54,702 nucleotides of DNA from contig MU619395.1 in NCBI GenBank assembly GCA_025201805.1, positions 5,002 to 59,703 on the forward strand, written 5' to 3'. Under the pieces are notes generated by a model, which had not been told where the DNA came from, made no database searches, and saw nothing but the letters and a program-made list of their open reading frames with translations. Made by a program: the position numbers and the translations under genes. This DNA is from Parasitella parasitica (Eukaryota > Mucoromycota > Mucoromycetes > Mucorales > Mucoraceae). Shown piece after piece: positions 1-11,600 of the stretch. Each line of letters starts with the position of its first letter. Positions within the stretch are counted from its first letter, which is position 1.

Positions 1-840
1 CAGCTGTCATCTTCCTGGTATCCAATACAAAGCCGAGGTGTTCTAGTTGTTGGGTTGGAGTCAGCACTGACTTCTTGAAGTTGACTAGCCAGCCTAGTTG
101 TTGGAGAAGGGAGACTACCATTTGGGATTGTTGAAGCGCCAATTCCTTGCTGTCTGCGACTAAGAGCCAGTCGTCCAAATAGGCTGAAATTCTGATGCCT
201 TGAGATCGCAAGTGTTCTAAGATGGGCCTGCATACTTTGGTGAAGACATAGGGACTCGAGGCTAAGCCAAAGGCGATGGTACGGTATTGGTAAATTTTGC
301 CATTCCATTTCAGGCGTAAATTGCGTCTCGATTCCGAATGGAGGCCTATATGTAGAAATGCATCTGACAAGTCGATTGAGACTAGGTAATCGTTTTGATG
401 AACCATCAGTGATACTTCCCGTAACGTGTCCATTTTGAAGTGAGGAGCATGAAGATACTGGTTGAGTCGCTTGAGATTGAAGACTGGGCGTATGCCCCCA
501 TCTTTCTTGGGGATAACGAACATGGAGCTGTAGAAGCCTGGTGTTTGTTGGGCTTCCTCTAGAGAAACCACTTCGATTGCTTGTTTGTCTAAGAGATCTT
601 GGATTGTCTGATCGATCAAAGGTACTTGATCTTGAGATAATGGGTGAATGAATGTTGGGGTTAACGTTGTTGGTGGTGCGGTGTGAAATTGAATCTTGTA
701 GCCGTGCTGTATTGTGGTGTCGACGAATGAGTTGATGAAAATTTTTGTCCAATTTGAATAGTACCTGCTGAGCCGACCTCCTACTGGGTTGGTGGTTGTT
801 GCTGAGTGAGTATTGGTGTTGTTACTGGCGAAAGGGGTTG
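1..840 (-). CDS. DIRS-type retrotransposon reverse transcriptase (partial, leaves left edge)
   Basis: Reverse-strand translation is open from about 840 to the window edge and reads as a DIRS-like reverse transcriptase. In order it shows GGRLSRYYSNW, a VIPKKDGGIRPVFNLKRL block, DTLREVSLMV, SIDLSDAFLHI, a FGLASSPYVFTKVCRPIL block and the catalytic AYLDDWLL (YLDD codons at 170-181). The YLDD form and the LSDAFLHI and KVCRPILEH words are characteristic of DIRS elements rather than Ty1 or Ty3 types. The frame overlaps the end of the gag-like ORF (stop at 822-824) in a different phase, as in DIRS elements, so its true start is unknown. RNase H, methyltransferase and tyrosine recombinase parts would lie beyond the left edge. 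I see no stop in the visible part, so this copy may be young. Confidence 0.9.
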
Positions 841-1770
841 GTGTTCTTCTTGTTGTTGTAGTGGCTATTGTTGTTGTTGCTGTTGTTGGTGCGAAAGTGG
901 TAGTTGTTGTTGCTGTTGCTGTTGTTGTTGTTGGTGCTGAAGTTGCTGTTGTTGCTGTTGCTGGTGTTGTTGTTGCTGAAACCACCCTGCTGAGAGGGTG
1001 GACCTGGCCGAAAAAACTGCTGACTAGGACCATTCGAGAAAGAGTTGGAGACAGTAGAATTGCCATTTTGAAAACGACGGTGCTGACGTTTGTTGATGGT
1101 TGCATCGCGAGTAGCCTTACGTGCTGCCGTCTGCTGAATTAAAGTGTTCTGAAATTCATCTAGAGGAAGTGTATAGTTAACCTCGTTCTCTGGTTTTAAG
1201 GAGAAAGAAGGTTTGATTGCACGAAGAGCGATATTATTGCGAACATGCGTAATAGAAGAACCCACATGCAATAAAAGCTTACAAACATCCCGAAGCATTG
1301 TACAATAACGTTCCAAGTTAGGATTACCTGATTCCGATGAGACAAGTTCATGGCAGAGGATGTCAAGGGGACGGTAAACAGCGGATAGTGAGTATTGAAA
1401 CTGTTTGAGTGAGTTGTCTTCCATACGTTGTCCTCTATTCATCATTTTTTCAGCGGAAGGAATAGTAGCCGGAGCCTTGTAGTCCAGATGGGCCATAGGT
1501 GGGTAGGATTCAATAATGGTCTTGCGTTCCGAATCCGAGAGAGGAGCCGTAGTGTGTAAGGGTGTGTCGAAATTCATCAATTCGGTTAAACCTTCCGAAG
1601 GAGACCAGTCGTAATGGGGTCGAGTTCCCATAGAATGGAGCGGTAAAGTATTAGCAGTGTCATCCGCTGACTGCATAGGTGTGTTAGTAGTAGCATTATT
1701 ATGGAGCTGTTCCTGAAGGGCAGCCATTTGTTGCTAGCATCATGTGGATTTGTTCTTCGAGGGAGGACAT
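822..1770 (-). pseudogene. Gag-like ORF of the DIRS element, N-terminus probably frameshifted
   Basis: A 301-residue frame starts at ATG 1727 and ends at 822, just before the reverse transcriptase frame. Its middle part (LRDVCKLLLHVGSS, PLDEFQNTLIQQT) resembles the capsid-like ORF1 of DIRS elements. The C-terminal third is basic and then strongly asparagine/serine-rich, written as GTT/GTTGTTG-type triplet repeats on the + strand (about 830-985). A second frame upstream starts at ATG 1770 (MSSLEEQIHMM) and runs to a stop inside the first. The two ATGs are 43 bases apart, so they differ by one frame, and the upstream residues read like a natural N-terminal coiled segment. A single-base indel near 1728-1740 would join them. 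Either this copy is broken or translation begins at 1727. Confidence 0.65.
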
Positions 1771-1949
1771 TGAAGCTTGGATTGATGAAAAATTGTTTTG
1801 TAAGTTTGACAGAAATGTGTGAATTGAGCTGGTAATGACCGAGCGAAAAAGAAGATTAATAGTATATTGATTAGATTTCTTTCCTTTATATATCTTTGAA
1901 TTCGCTACGAAATAAAACTTAAAGAAGATTCCAGCACAATAACATTTCC

Positions 1950-3250
1950 TATTTTGTTCTGACGGTCTCAAGAAATTCTTTCGAGAAATTTCTTTCGACC
2001 TAGAATGAAGCCATTCAAAAGGGTAAAAATCAATTCCATTTTTCGAAATTTTCTCTCTCAGAAATTGGTATTTTTTGACCAAACAAAAGCCTTTCCGTAG
2101 CTATGTTGTAGCTTTATTTTTGTGTTGCTATATCATGTATCCTTATATACCATTTATTGCTCAGTAAGTTACGAAAATAAATTCAGCCCCTGCTAAAAAT
2201 ATATGAAAAAATATTTTTTGGACATATCTATGTAAAAACTAATAAATCTAGTAGAGAATCAGGTTTCAAAAAGATTTTAATAATCACTCAAGCCAAAGTC
2301 TCATAGTAGTTTTTTGAGAAACAGGGGAACAAAGTTTAACCTAAAAAGACAAAATTGGCCCAAGCTTGTTGAATTCGAGCTTAAATACGACATATTTATT
2401 ACCAGCAGATGTAACAAAACGTGCTTTATTACTTTACTTAGGAGCTCGAGCATAATTTAATTGTACGATGATTTGGTACTTGATATAGGAACATATGCTG
2501 TAAAATTTGAAAAATTTGCAAAATTTGGTTATGGCAATATCTCGACAGCAAGGATAGATATCGAGAATCGAAAGACGTAGTGATGTACAGTTATTATACC
2601 AGTAATTGGATGTATAATTGGCTTGGACCCCAAATCCTTACCTGATAATGACCCTGAAGGTCGACCCAAAGTTGAAAACTGAAAATCGAATACGAGGTTT
2701 GGGGTCCAAACAGAGCCAAATATGAAAAAAGAGGTAATCAGTGGATGAGACTTGGGTATGTTGTAGAATGGTGCAAAAGAACAAGATTTTGTCTCGAGGT
2801 TGTGTGTCTATTGCTTAATAGTTTGCAAAGATTGTTATATCAATAACATGGCAAAGTCTCACATCAGGATCTCAGATCAGTCCCAGGGTCTTACAGTAAA
2901 TCATGGGTAGTCATGATTTACATTATGCAGCTAGACAGTAGAACCCTAGTGTAATGAATGTGTATATAATACATCGAGAGATGTATTATGAATAAAGGTG
3001 TAATTCTTTGGCAGATTTATTTTATCAGACTTTTGACATAACAAAGATATTAGAGATTGGAAATATGATGCTTTTAAGCGGAGAAAAAGGTGATATTTCA
3101 GATTTGCTAATATTTATTTCATCCAAAAATGAAGGTATATAAACATGGTTTTTTTGAGATCGTATTATACAGTATCTCAGCTATCGATTCATACCAAGAA
3201 ATGACCAGATTGCTTATGAAGTTCAAGTTTTGCTCCTCAATTGAGAATAA
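1950..3250. repeat. Diverged direct repeat, copy A (non-coding)
   Basis: This AT-rich segment matches 4340-5760 in the same orientation over many blocks: GCCATTCAAAAGGGTAAAAA near 1995, CTTGGACCCCAAATCC near 2620, GAGGTTTGGGGTCCAAAC near 2694, TAGAATGGTGCAAAA near 2764 and GACCAGATTGCTTATGAAGT near 3205. No coding frame is conserved between the copies. It lies directly upstream of the DIRS gag-like ORF, so it may be the 5' non-coding part of that element or an older element into which it inserted. Copy A is longer than copy B between about 2830 and 3060 and lacks the solo LTR found in copy B. Edges are approximate. Confidence 0.8.
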
Positions 3251-4339
3251 GAGGTGGACTCATTTATAGCAACAAAATAGGCTGTAAATTGAATCCCAGC
3301 GGTCTGTTTCCATTTGGTCCAAACCAGATTCGAAGTTTTTTTTTGCATAGTTCATTGCTAGGTATCTCAAGGAAGTAATAGGTATATCGGATATGCGTTC
3401 TAAGTGTTTTATAACAAAAAATAAATTCTGCATCCAACCATATAAGTTACAAGGCTATACAAATACATTTTCTTATTGTAATGAAATGGCACCTATTATA
3501 TAGCACCACAATTACATTAAAATAAAATCCAGATGGATCATGGCTGATCCATCCAAGAAAGAAATACATGAAAAGCACAAGTAAACATTAACAAGTGTTG
3601 GTAGAGGCTTGCACTCCTGATCAAAGTACAATCTCCTACAACCCTGGCACATGCTAATGTTGAACAACGCTACTCATAATTACAAATAAACAAATTCTAA
3701 ACATGTATAAACAATGCAATTGTTAAAACAATTGCAATAATTCTAGATGCCAGAAATGGCTTGTTTATTACACAATAAGGAAAGCTCAGTCGCATTAGAA
3801 ATAATCAGGATCCTCAAATATGACAATCCTGCCCAAAACCATAGTATCAATTTCAATACCAACATATCGAAATCCATATCGAAATCTCAACTACAATACA
3901 AGTGAGAGAATGTCAACAAAAGTCATTCTTCAAATAAGCTGTAAAATAAGCATTCTCACTGTAGCGAGGCAATTTTACAAGTAGTATAAATACAAGCTCT
4001 CTTAAAGATCATGTATCTTTTCTTCAGTTTTCTTTTAATCGAAAATAAAGGTGGAAAGACTATAATTGTATTTCTCTGGCTTTATTTTTTTACTTTTTTT
4101 ATTTTCACATAAAATTGATCCCAATTTTATTGCACTTATCACCAATTTTCAAATATTCTAAAAACGCCCTTTTTGATAGTTTTTGAGTATTATCAGGCAT
4201 ATTTTGAACGCATTCAGCTTTATAGAGTTGACCAAACAAACCATCATGTCAACACCTACACGTCAATATCTTGTTCATGACTGTAGCTTTATTATTTCTG
4301 CCAAAAATTAAAATTTTGTCTCGACCAAAACTAATCGAC
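3251..4339. other. Spacer between the two direct repeats, no gene seen
   Basis: AT-rich sequence with no convincing coding frame on either strand. It contains homopolymer-rich tracts near 4080-4110 and no obvious terminal repeats of its own. It is probably decayed repeat or the remaining part of the element bracketed by the two direct copies. Confidence 0.5.
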
Positions 4340-5760
4340 ATTTTTTCGTCCCTAGACTTACAGGGCCAAAATGGAGCCATTCAAAAGGGTAAAAACCCAT
4401 ACTGTTTTTCGCCATTATCTCGTTCAAAAATTGACATTTTTTAACCACACATAAACCATTCCGTAGCTATTTTGTATGTTGGATCAAAAAGATAATAAAA
4501 AAAACCAAAGGTTAACGAGATACGAAAACTAAAGATACTTTATTTAAGGTCGAAATTGCATCTGCTATTTATACTTTTTACAACTACATAAATTTATGGT
4601 GACTTATTTAGATTACTAATTGACAAGACTAATTCACAGTGACAATCTACTTGACAGGGTACGATATGAGGTTATACAGCAAGGGCTACACGTCTTTGAT
4701 CTGACAGAGCCTTAACCTTTATCCTGGTGCTCAGATCTGTGTTACTTACAGGAATAACCTTCTTGATTTGAAACAGAGACTTTATTCTCCAATTTACACA
4801 TGCGTATCACACATCACATCATTGGACAATCTTCAATCTTCAATTGAAGTACATTGCCATGATCTCCTATCTATAATAATTATGGCAGATCATTGTAGCT
4901 CTATGTTTTTGTTGCTATATCATGTATCTTCAAATACTTTCTTTTGCTTTAAAAGTTATAAAAATAAATCAAGCCTCTGCTAAAAACATATGAAAAATAT
5001 TTCTTTCGATATTTCTACCTAAAAACTTATACATCTAGTAGAGAATCAAGTTTCAAAAAGATTTTAATAATAACTCAAGCCAAAGTGTCTTAATAGTTTG
5101 TTGAGAAACAGGCTGACCAAGTTTACCGTAAAAAGACAAAATTGGCTGAAGCTTGTCGAGTTCGAGCTTGAATACGACATGTTTAATACCAGTAGGTGTG
5201 CCAAACCGTGCTTTATTACTTTACTTAGAAACTTGAACATGATTTAATTGCAAAATCTTATACTTGTTATAAAAACATGTGCTGTAAAATCTGCAAAATC
5301 TGCAAAATATAGTTTTGGTAATATCTCGACAGCAAAGATAGATATCGAGAATCGGAAGACGTGGCGAGGTACAGTTATTATACCAGTAATTGGATGTATA
5401 CTTGGCTTGGACCCCAAATCCTTACCTGAAAATGACCCTGAAGGTTGACCCAAAGTTGAAAACTGAAATTCGAATATGAGGTTTGGGGTCCAAACATAGC
5501 AAAATTTGAAAAATGGTCAGAGATGCATGAAAATCGGATACGTTGTAGAATGGTGCAAAAAAAGAAGATTTCGGCTGAAGGTTTTGTCCCTATTGCTTAA
5601 TAGTTTGTAAAGATATCAGAGATTGCATTATAGGCCTTTAAGCGGCGGGGAAAACAGTGATATTTATGATCAAGTGTTATTACAACATCGTGGCTATTAA
5701 TTTATATCAAGGCATAACCAGATTGCTTAGAAAGTTCATGTTTCGCTCCTCAAAGAATCA
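4340..5760. repeat. Diverged direct repeat, copy B (interrupted by a solo LTR)
   Basis: Second copy of the repeat at 1950-3250, in direct orientation about 2.4 kb away. The match runs up to CCGTAGCTAT near 4461, resumes at TTTTTGTTGCTATATCATG near 4905 and continues to about 5760. The 416-bp interruption at 4477-4892 is absent from copy A, which gives a clean empty site. Short frames in this copy (for example 5248-5448 on +) are not preserved in copy A and are not genes. Confidence 0.8.
4477..4892 (+). mobile_element. Solo LTR with 5-bp target duplication (TTGTA)
   Basis: The 416-bp block begins TGTTGGATCAAAA and ends ATGGCAGATCA, the TG...CA ends of an LTR, and is flanked by TTGTA at 4472-4476 and 4893-4897. 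The related repeat at 1950-3250 has the undisturbed site (TTGTA at 2106-2110), so this is an insertion. A second copy at 50946-51377 is followed by a primer-binding-like TGGTGCC and gag-like sequence, which sets the orientation as +. No internal retrotransposon sequence follows here, as expected after LTR-LTR recombination. Confidence 0.85.
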
Positions 5761-6149
5761 GCACTATCTAATAAAAAGTAACTCTGAAGTGAAAAGTCGA
5801 TATCTATAGTACTATCAATAGGGGAAAACCATAATTTTCATATTTAAATTGCATTTAACGCTATAGGCTTTGATAAAGACTAAAGTTTTGGCTAAAACCT
5901 GAGCAAGCATTATTTGATTTCCCTTGGAAGAAATGTATGGCAAAAGTTATGAGTAACGACAGGTCTTCATCTGCATAATAATTTATATTAATAACATTTT
6001 ATAAACGAAATGAGTCAGCGGTATTGTTATGAGTTTGGGGAATTTCGAAATATTTGTTGCGAACTTGGATTTCAAATCAGCTATGCTGCTTTAAATATTA
6101 GCATCAGCCAATACTTTTGGCAACAAAATCCCGTTTTCTTTCTCACGCA
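5761..6149. other. Intergenic region upstream of the SET gene
   Basis: About 390 bp after the end of repeat copy B. I see no coding frame that continues into the SET gene and no clear TATA element. The 5' UTR and promoter of the SET gene presumably lie here. Confidence 0.5.
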
Positions 6150-6761
6150 ATGCACCAAGAAGAGCAACCGTCTCACCCAGGCCTTTTCAAGGTTTTACGT
6201 CAAGGAGATGCCACTTCTTTTAGTAACAAACTTGTTGCTGAGCGAGATTTCCGAAAGGGAACAACTATTGCAGATTTGGCATGCTTGACGCCTGGACCGA
6301 AAAGATATTCTTCTGTACAGATTTCAGCAACTGAACATGTGGAACTGAACAGTGATTTACTGTATCTAAACCATTCTTGTGATCCATCCACTTACCTGGA
6401 TATAGCAAAAAAATCAATTGTTGCTCTGAAAGATATCGAAAAAGGAGATGAGCTCACATTCTTTTATCCCTCCACTGAGTGGGATATGGGTAAGCTACTT
6501 TAGTCCATCTTTATGTCGTAGTTTTTCCTTATTATTTCGAATACGTATAGCTCAAGCTTTCAATTGTTGGTGTGGGGCTGTCAAGGTATTCAAAATTCCC
6601 AAACCACCATATCTTAACCTAACATAAAACATCTCCTTTTTTTTTAGTGCGTCGGTAAAGTCAATGGAGCCAGACATATATCTGCAAGGATCCTTGAGCA
6701 ATTTACACTAAGTGAGCATGTGAGAAAGCTTTTAAGGAAGCGAGATTCTGAAGAACATTGA
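6150..6761 (+). CDS. Small SET-domain protein (162 aa, 3 exons)
   Basis: Spliced as 6150-6489, 6551-6585, 6648-6761 (489 nt). The product is essentially one SET domain: YSSVQISATEHVELNSD, then the cofactor/knot motif LNHSCDPS, then KGDELTFFYPSTEWDM with the active-site-region tyrosine, followed after the first intron by a short post-SET-like cysteine cluster CWCGAVKC that ends in the third exon. SET proteins methylate lysines on histones or other proteins using S-adenosylmethionine. At 162 residues, with no chromatin-reading domain, it is a minimal SET protein; similar small proteins with NHSCDP and a post-SET tail occur across fungi and bacteria. The ATG at 6150 is the first in frame; frames upstream of it are out of phase. 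The substrate cannot be told from sequence. Confidence 0.85.
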
Positions 6762-6887
6762 TGAAATAAGATAGATATCATTTGTGCCGTTAATATCGAT
6801 ATAAAAACGAATTCCGTTTAAATGGAGATGTTCTCTTTATTATTACAATGTATAGACATGCAACTTCTAACCTGCTTTCGTGTTCCT

Positions 6888-7936
6888 CTAGAATATCTTG
6901 TTGGCAAGATCGCTGCCAACTAAAATTGAGAAAAAGTGTGGGCATCAGTATGGATGTCAAGCTAATTTGAATTTCATCAAAGATACTTACGAGTGGCGCC
7001 AAAACCCCAAGTAGCAGCATTAGCGACCTGCCCTCCTAAGGCTGCTAATTTACCCTTTTTATGTGGTTCTTCGACGGCAGCAGGTGCAGAAGATGTGCTA
7101 GCCACTTGTTGGACAGGAGGAGGGGCGTAGTTACTTACTTGGTTTTGAGCTGGGGGAGGAGCGTAAGAGTTGTTTTGCGCAAAAGGAGGAGCATAGTTGT
7201 TTTGTTGTGGTGGTGCGTAGCCACCGCTTTGCGTTTGCTGAGGAGCAGGGTTATAAGAGCTGGGAGGAGGATAATTGTATGACTCTTGCTTTGGTGGCAC
7301 AGGTGAATAGTTGTAACTATTATGCTGCTGATTACGAGCAGGTGTGGTAGGAGGACTAGGTCTTTTTTCAGAAAGAGAAGATCTATTTTTTTTTGAGATG
7401 TTACGTTATGACACGCTTCAACTTTCCTTATCAGTTACTTACTCTAATTTCTTGACATAATTACGAGGAAATATGCCTGATTTACCATTCGATGTACCCT
7501 TCCACCAGTCATCATTAATTAATTCTGTCAACTGGATAACATCACCACGACGAAGTGTCAAATCGCTTGGATTCTCTCCATTGTAGTCGTAAAGTGCCTC
7601 GGCATTACCGAGCTTATTTTCCATTGATGGAGCATTATAGGGTGGGGGAGACATAGTAGTAGCAGCAGCAGCAGCAGGAGCAGGAGCAGGAGTAGGAGCA
7701 AGTGGGGAAGCCGTATTGGATAGAGGAGATGGCATTGCACCGGTAAATGAAGGTGCAGGGAATCCCATGGAAGGAGAAGTTACATCACGACGACCACCGT
7801 TACTACTTACATCATTGGGGAGCAATCTTAATATATCATCATAGGCTTGTGGTTGAATGTAATGATGTGATTTGAGCAGGTCCAATTCGTTTCGAATCGA
7901 AGTGAGAATATGTTTAGCAAAGGCTGACTCTGACAT
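6888..7936 (-). CDS. SH3-domain protein with Pro/Tyr-rich tail (PIN3/LSB1-like, 305 aa)
   Basis: Exons on the minus strand: 7936-7443, 7382-6991, 6919-6888 (918 nt). Residues 1 to about 55 form a short helical N-terminus (SIRNELDLLKSHHYIQPQAY) typical of fungal LSB/PIN3-like SH3 proteins. A low-complexity Pro/Ala linker encoded by GCA-type repeats follows. The SH3 domain lies around 112-165 (ALYDYNGENPSDLTLRRGD, NDDWWKGTSNGKSGIFPRNYV). The tail carries repeated YAPP motifs and ends in a conserved glycine/alanine-rich segment (LAALGGQVANAATWGFGAT ... LANKIF). Relatives bind proline-rich actin regulators such as Las17/WASP and act at endocytic sites. The 7439 stop of the first exon frame is intronic: GTAAGT follows TTAGA and the next exon restores the frame. 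It is divergent from EFR3. Confidence 0.88.
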
Positions 7937-8695
7937 TTTTCTTTTCTTTGCAATTTGGAAAGAAAGAGAAAAGAAAATAAAGAAACCAAACATTATTTAT
8001 AAATAAGCTGCATTCAAAAATAACCTTGTTGTGGCATTGTCGGGCCGATTTTTCCTACCATTTGCCAAGATTTCATTGTTTTTTCTGATTTCTACAGCCC
8101 AACTAGGATAAACCTTTCTTCAAGCTGGCTTTGGTATTCAAGTCATTGGTGTACACATTATAAATGGACCTATCAACCAAGTCATCTGGCGATACCTGGT
8201 TTAGGAGCAACACTTCTATGGAGTTTATTGCATATTTGGTGCTTACAATTCAAATACAAAAGCAAACGGCCCACAGAAAATTTAGAGCTAGTACCAATGA
8301 CTGCAATTCACCTGCAAATGGATTTATTTTTCAGCTACAGTCAGGTAGCATGGATGGAGAATGATAATAATAATGCTGCAACAGTGTTAGCACTATTACA
8401 ATAGCAAAGAAACACATTTTGCAAATGGTAATAGTTCAAATAGTACTGGTATTCACTTTTATTGGAGGTAAGCGTCTCAATTGATCGGTTTGCTGATTCC
8501 TCATGTGCACAGGAGCACTTTGAGCACAGCCGCTTTCATGTAGGACAAAGCTGTAGCCGTGCTTGAATACCTAGTAAGGCAGAAAAAAACTGACTCAAAA
8601 CCATTTGTATGTGTATCCTTGAGTTTTAAAAGAACTAACACTTCTTTTTCCTCTCTTTCTACTCAACTACTTTAACTTTTTGCTCAAAGACGAAA
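7937..8695. other. Divergent promoter region between the SH3 gene and EFR3
   Basis: About 760 bp between two head-to-head start codons. A 66-codon ATG frame at 8164-8364 (+) shows no recognisable domain and no conserved composition, so I do not call it. Pyrimidine-rich stretches at 8645-8665 just upstream of the EFR3 ATG resemble a TATA-less fungal promoter. Confidence 0.5.
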
Positions 8696-11600
8696 ATGCA
8701 TTTGTATGAATTAAATGTATGAGTGTATCAATTGAATTTACACTTACCTAAACTTGTTATAGATACGTAAAGCACGCCACTCTTATTAATAACTGCTATC
8801 CCGAAAAAGAAGGTGAAAAAAGACCTCGTTCCTCTGAACTTAGTTATCTGGTTTTTTATGCTAGTTCTCGACCTGTAAAGCTGACAAAAGTAGGCTTATT
8901 CTTGGAAAAGAAAGCCGAACGGGATGTCGCCAAAGGTAGAAAGCAGTAAGTAAAATGGTTAATGACACCAAAAAATCCGTACCTTATTTTCCCTTAGGAA
9001 TAATCAAGTAACCTTGGAAATCGTCAAAGCATTGATCGTAGATTGCAATCGTGATCTCAACTTATTTTCTAAATATGTTGTTAAGATTATTGACATGATG
9101 TTGGAAACAAACGATATTGAAGTGATTGATCTTGCTTGTCAAGTGGTAAAACAAATTGTATTATTTTCAAGGAGAGGGTTGTTAGCTAACTTGTCTTCCC
9201 AGTTTGTAATATTCACCAATCATCACGATGGATCAACCTTGGGTGTAGATGCAGAATTGACAAACGATTATGAACGGCTATTGAAGAGATTTGCAGCGTT
9301 TTGCTCGGACGAAAATGCCGACGATACCTTGAAATTGCAGTATGGTGGTTTATGTGATGAGCACAATTATACATATATTTTAACAACTTGTTGCAGAACT
9401 AGATATATTGGTCAAAGAGGATTGCAAGCTGCTGTTCACTCTAGCGCTTTACAAGCTTCCGACTTCAAAGTTCAATTGAGACTTATCTTATCGCCTCTAA
9501 TTCATGCATTATCTAATTCCAAAAATCCGGCGAATGCTTTGGCTCAGAGGTAAGCATAATATACAAGGTTCAGCGTACATGGCGGTTGGCTTATATCATG
9601 AGTAGCAACAACGATGAGATTGATATTAATCAGTCAGCTATTGGACATGAAACATTGAATGCTCATTCAGTAGAGATCACTGCAGCAAAAACAACAGCCC
9701 TGTTATTCAGTAAAGCGAATGGGGTTGCTGTAAAGCTGTCTCTTGAACCGTTATTCAAGTAATTGAACGGAACTACAGCGTGTAAATCAATACTTAAAAA
9801 AGTCCTTTCATAGATTCACGGATGACAATGAGAAATGGTGGCCAGCTAACTTTGCCATTTCCATGATGGAACTAGCACTTGATTCACTCCAGCCTCAATA
9901 TCGCTATTTACTTGTATCCGAAATTCTTCAACAATTAGAAACCGTTAAATCAGCAACCAAAACAGATAAATACAATATCGAAAAGCATGCATCTCTTGTT
10001 TCTATTTTAGATACCATTTTAAACGCTAATATACCGCTTGTTGGCATTTCGGTATTGGAAGTGTTGAATTCGCTATTTACAGATCTAATTAAATCAGTGC
10101 AAGACTTCAAAACATTCAGGGACAATGAACCTTCCTCAACTGATGATATACAAGGAGCATTAGAGTATGCGATTCAACAAGGATTAGCACACAGTATTGG
10201 AGGTTTAGCATCACAGACGTATTATTTGAATCAATTGAACGATATAACTGGTTATATTATTTCTACATTGAGAGTGGGCAATAATTCAATTGAGACTATT
10301 GAAGGATTGCCCGTCAAGGAATATCGCAATGTTGCTCTCAAGTGTTTGGATTTGATAACCACTGCTTCGTCTACAAAAGAATCACAAAAGGAGGATACTG
10401 AAAGTAACGACGAGAATACGCCCATTTATAACCACGCTATCACATTGGATGCTTGGATTCCTGCGTTGGGTTTATTGACTGAAAAGACATCATCAGAGAC
10501 AAGAGTTGGTTTTGCGGTTACGCTTGTTCATTGCTTGGAAGCTACTTCGGAAAACGAGATTGCGATAGAGTAAGTACCACTTGCAGCAGCTATATATGCA
10601 TTAAAATTCTGACAGTTTGCTTTTATGATTAGGCCATACCCAAAGGTACTGCTTTACTACAATCTATTTTGAGCTAACCATAGTTATTAAAATCTATTTG
10701 TCTCTTGCATATAGCATACGTTGAATCAACATGGCGATGTAATGTTGGTCAATGCTTTACATCAATCTATTCTGGACTGGATACAGTTGCCAACTATTGA
10801 TGTACATGATATTGGTGCCATTCATATGGTATTGTCATCGCTGACTCGCAAGTTCGGTGTTGATGAAACTATCAAAGCCGTGCCGCTCGTGTTTAAGATC
10901 CAGGATTTAGTAAAGCAGACGCTGATCCTACACACTGCTCGTCAAAGAGCAGCAGCAGCCATTGTTGTTGAATGGCTCTCCATGGTAGGCGAGTTTTACC
11001 GTATCGACAGTCTGATTCAATACGCAGATACCCTGAAGAACGAGCGCATCAAGCTAAACGAATATTCCTCATTGTTTTTGGAGACTCCTGCTAAGGATAG
11101 TGTTGACAAGTTGGAAGACCTGGAGCCCAATAACACAACACCCGTCGACAAATTTGCAGATAGGAATTTGGTTGTCCAGATGCTGTCCAAGGATGGTCCA
11201 TTGCGAGACGAGGATGACACAGAAGGAATCGATCTGGAGACAAAACTGATGATAGAATGGGGATCTGACGACTATGTCAATCATGATCGCTCCTACAGGA
11301 TTAGGACTTCTCGCAATTTGAACGATTTGAAGGCTAAATTGGCTACTCCTTGGACACACATCGAAGTCACCGTAAGTTTGGTTGTCTTTATATATAAGCA
11401 TCGTGCTCAATCATTGTTTTATTATAGCGCAATGAGCCAGGAAAGAAGCAAACTATTCGAGTAGAGAACCTCAAAGATGCTTTGATAGGTCAAACACAAC
11501 CACAGCAAAGTAATGCTAATGGAATACAGTTCTTGACAAATACCTGTCTTGCAAAAAGGCCTAACGAAACTGTTTCTGACATGAGTTCTCTGCTCCAGTC

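Noticed and set aside
813-1142. Val-rich 109-codon frame on the + strand
   Set aside because: It is the complement of the Asn-rich triplet-repeat tail of the gag-like ORF.
8164-8364. 66-codon ATG frame in the divergent promoter of EFR3
   Set aside because: No domain, and it lies where promoter and leader are expected.
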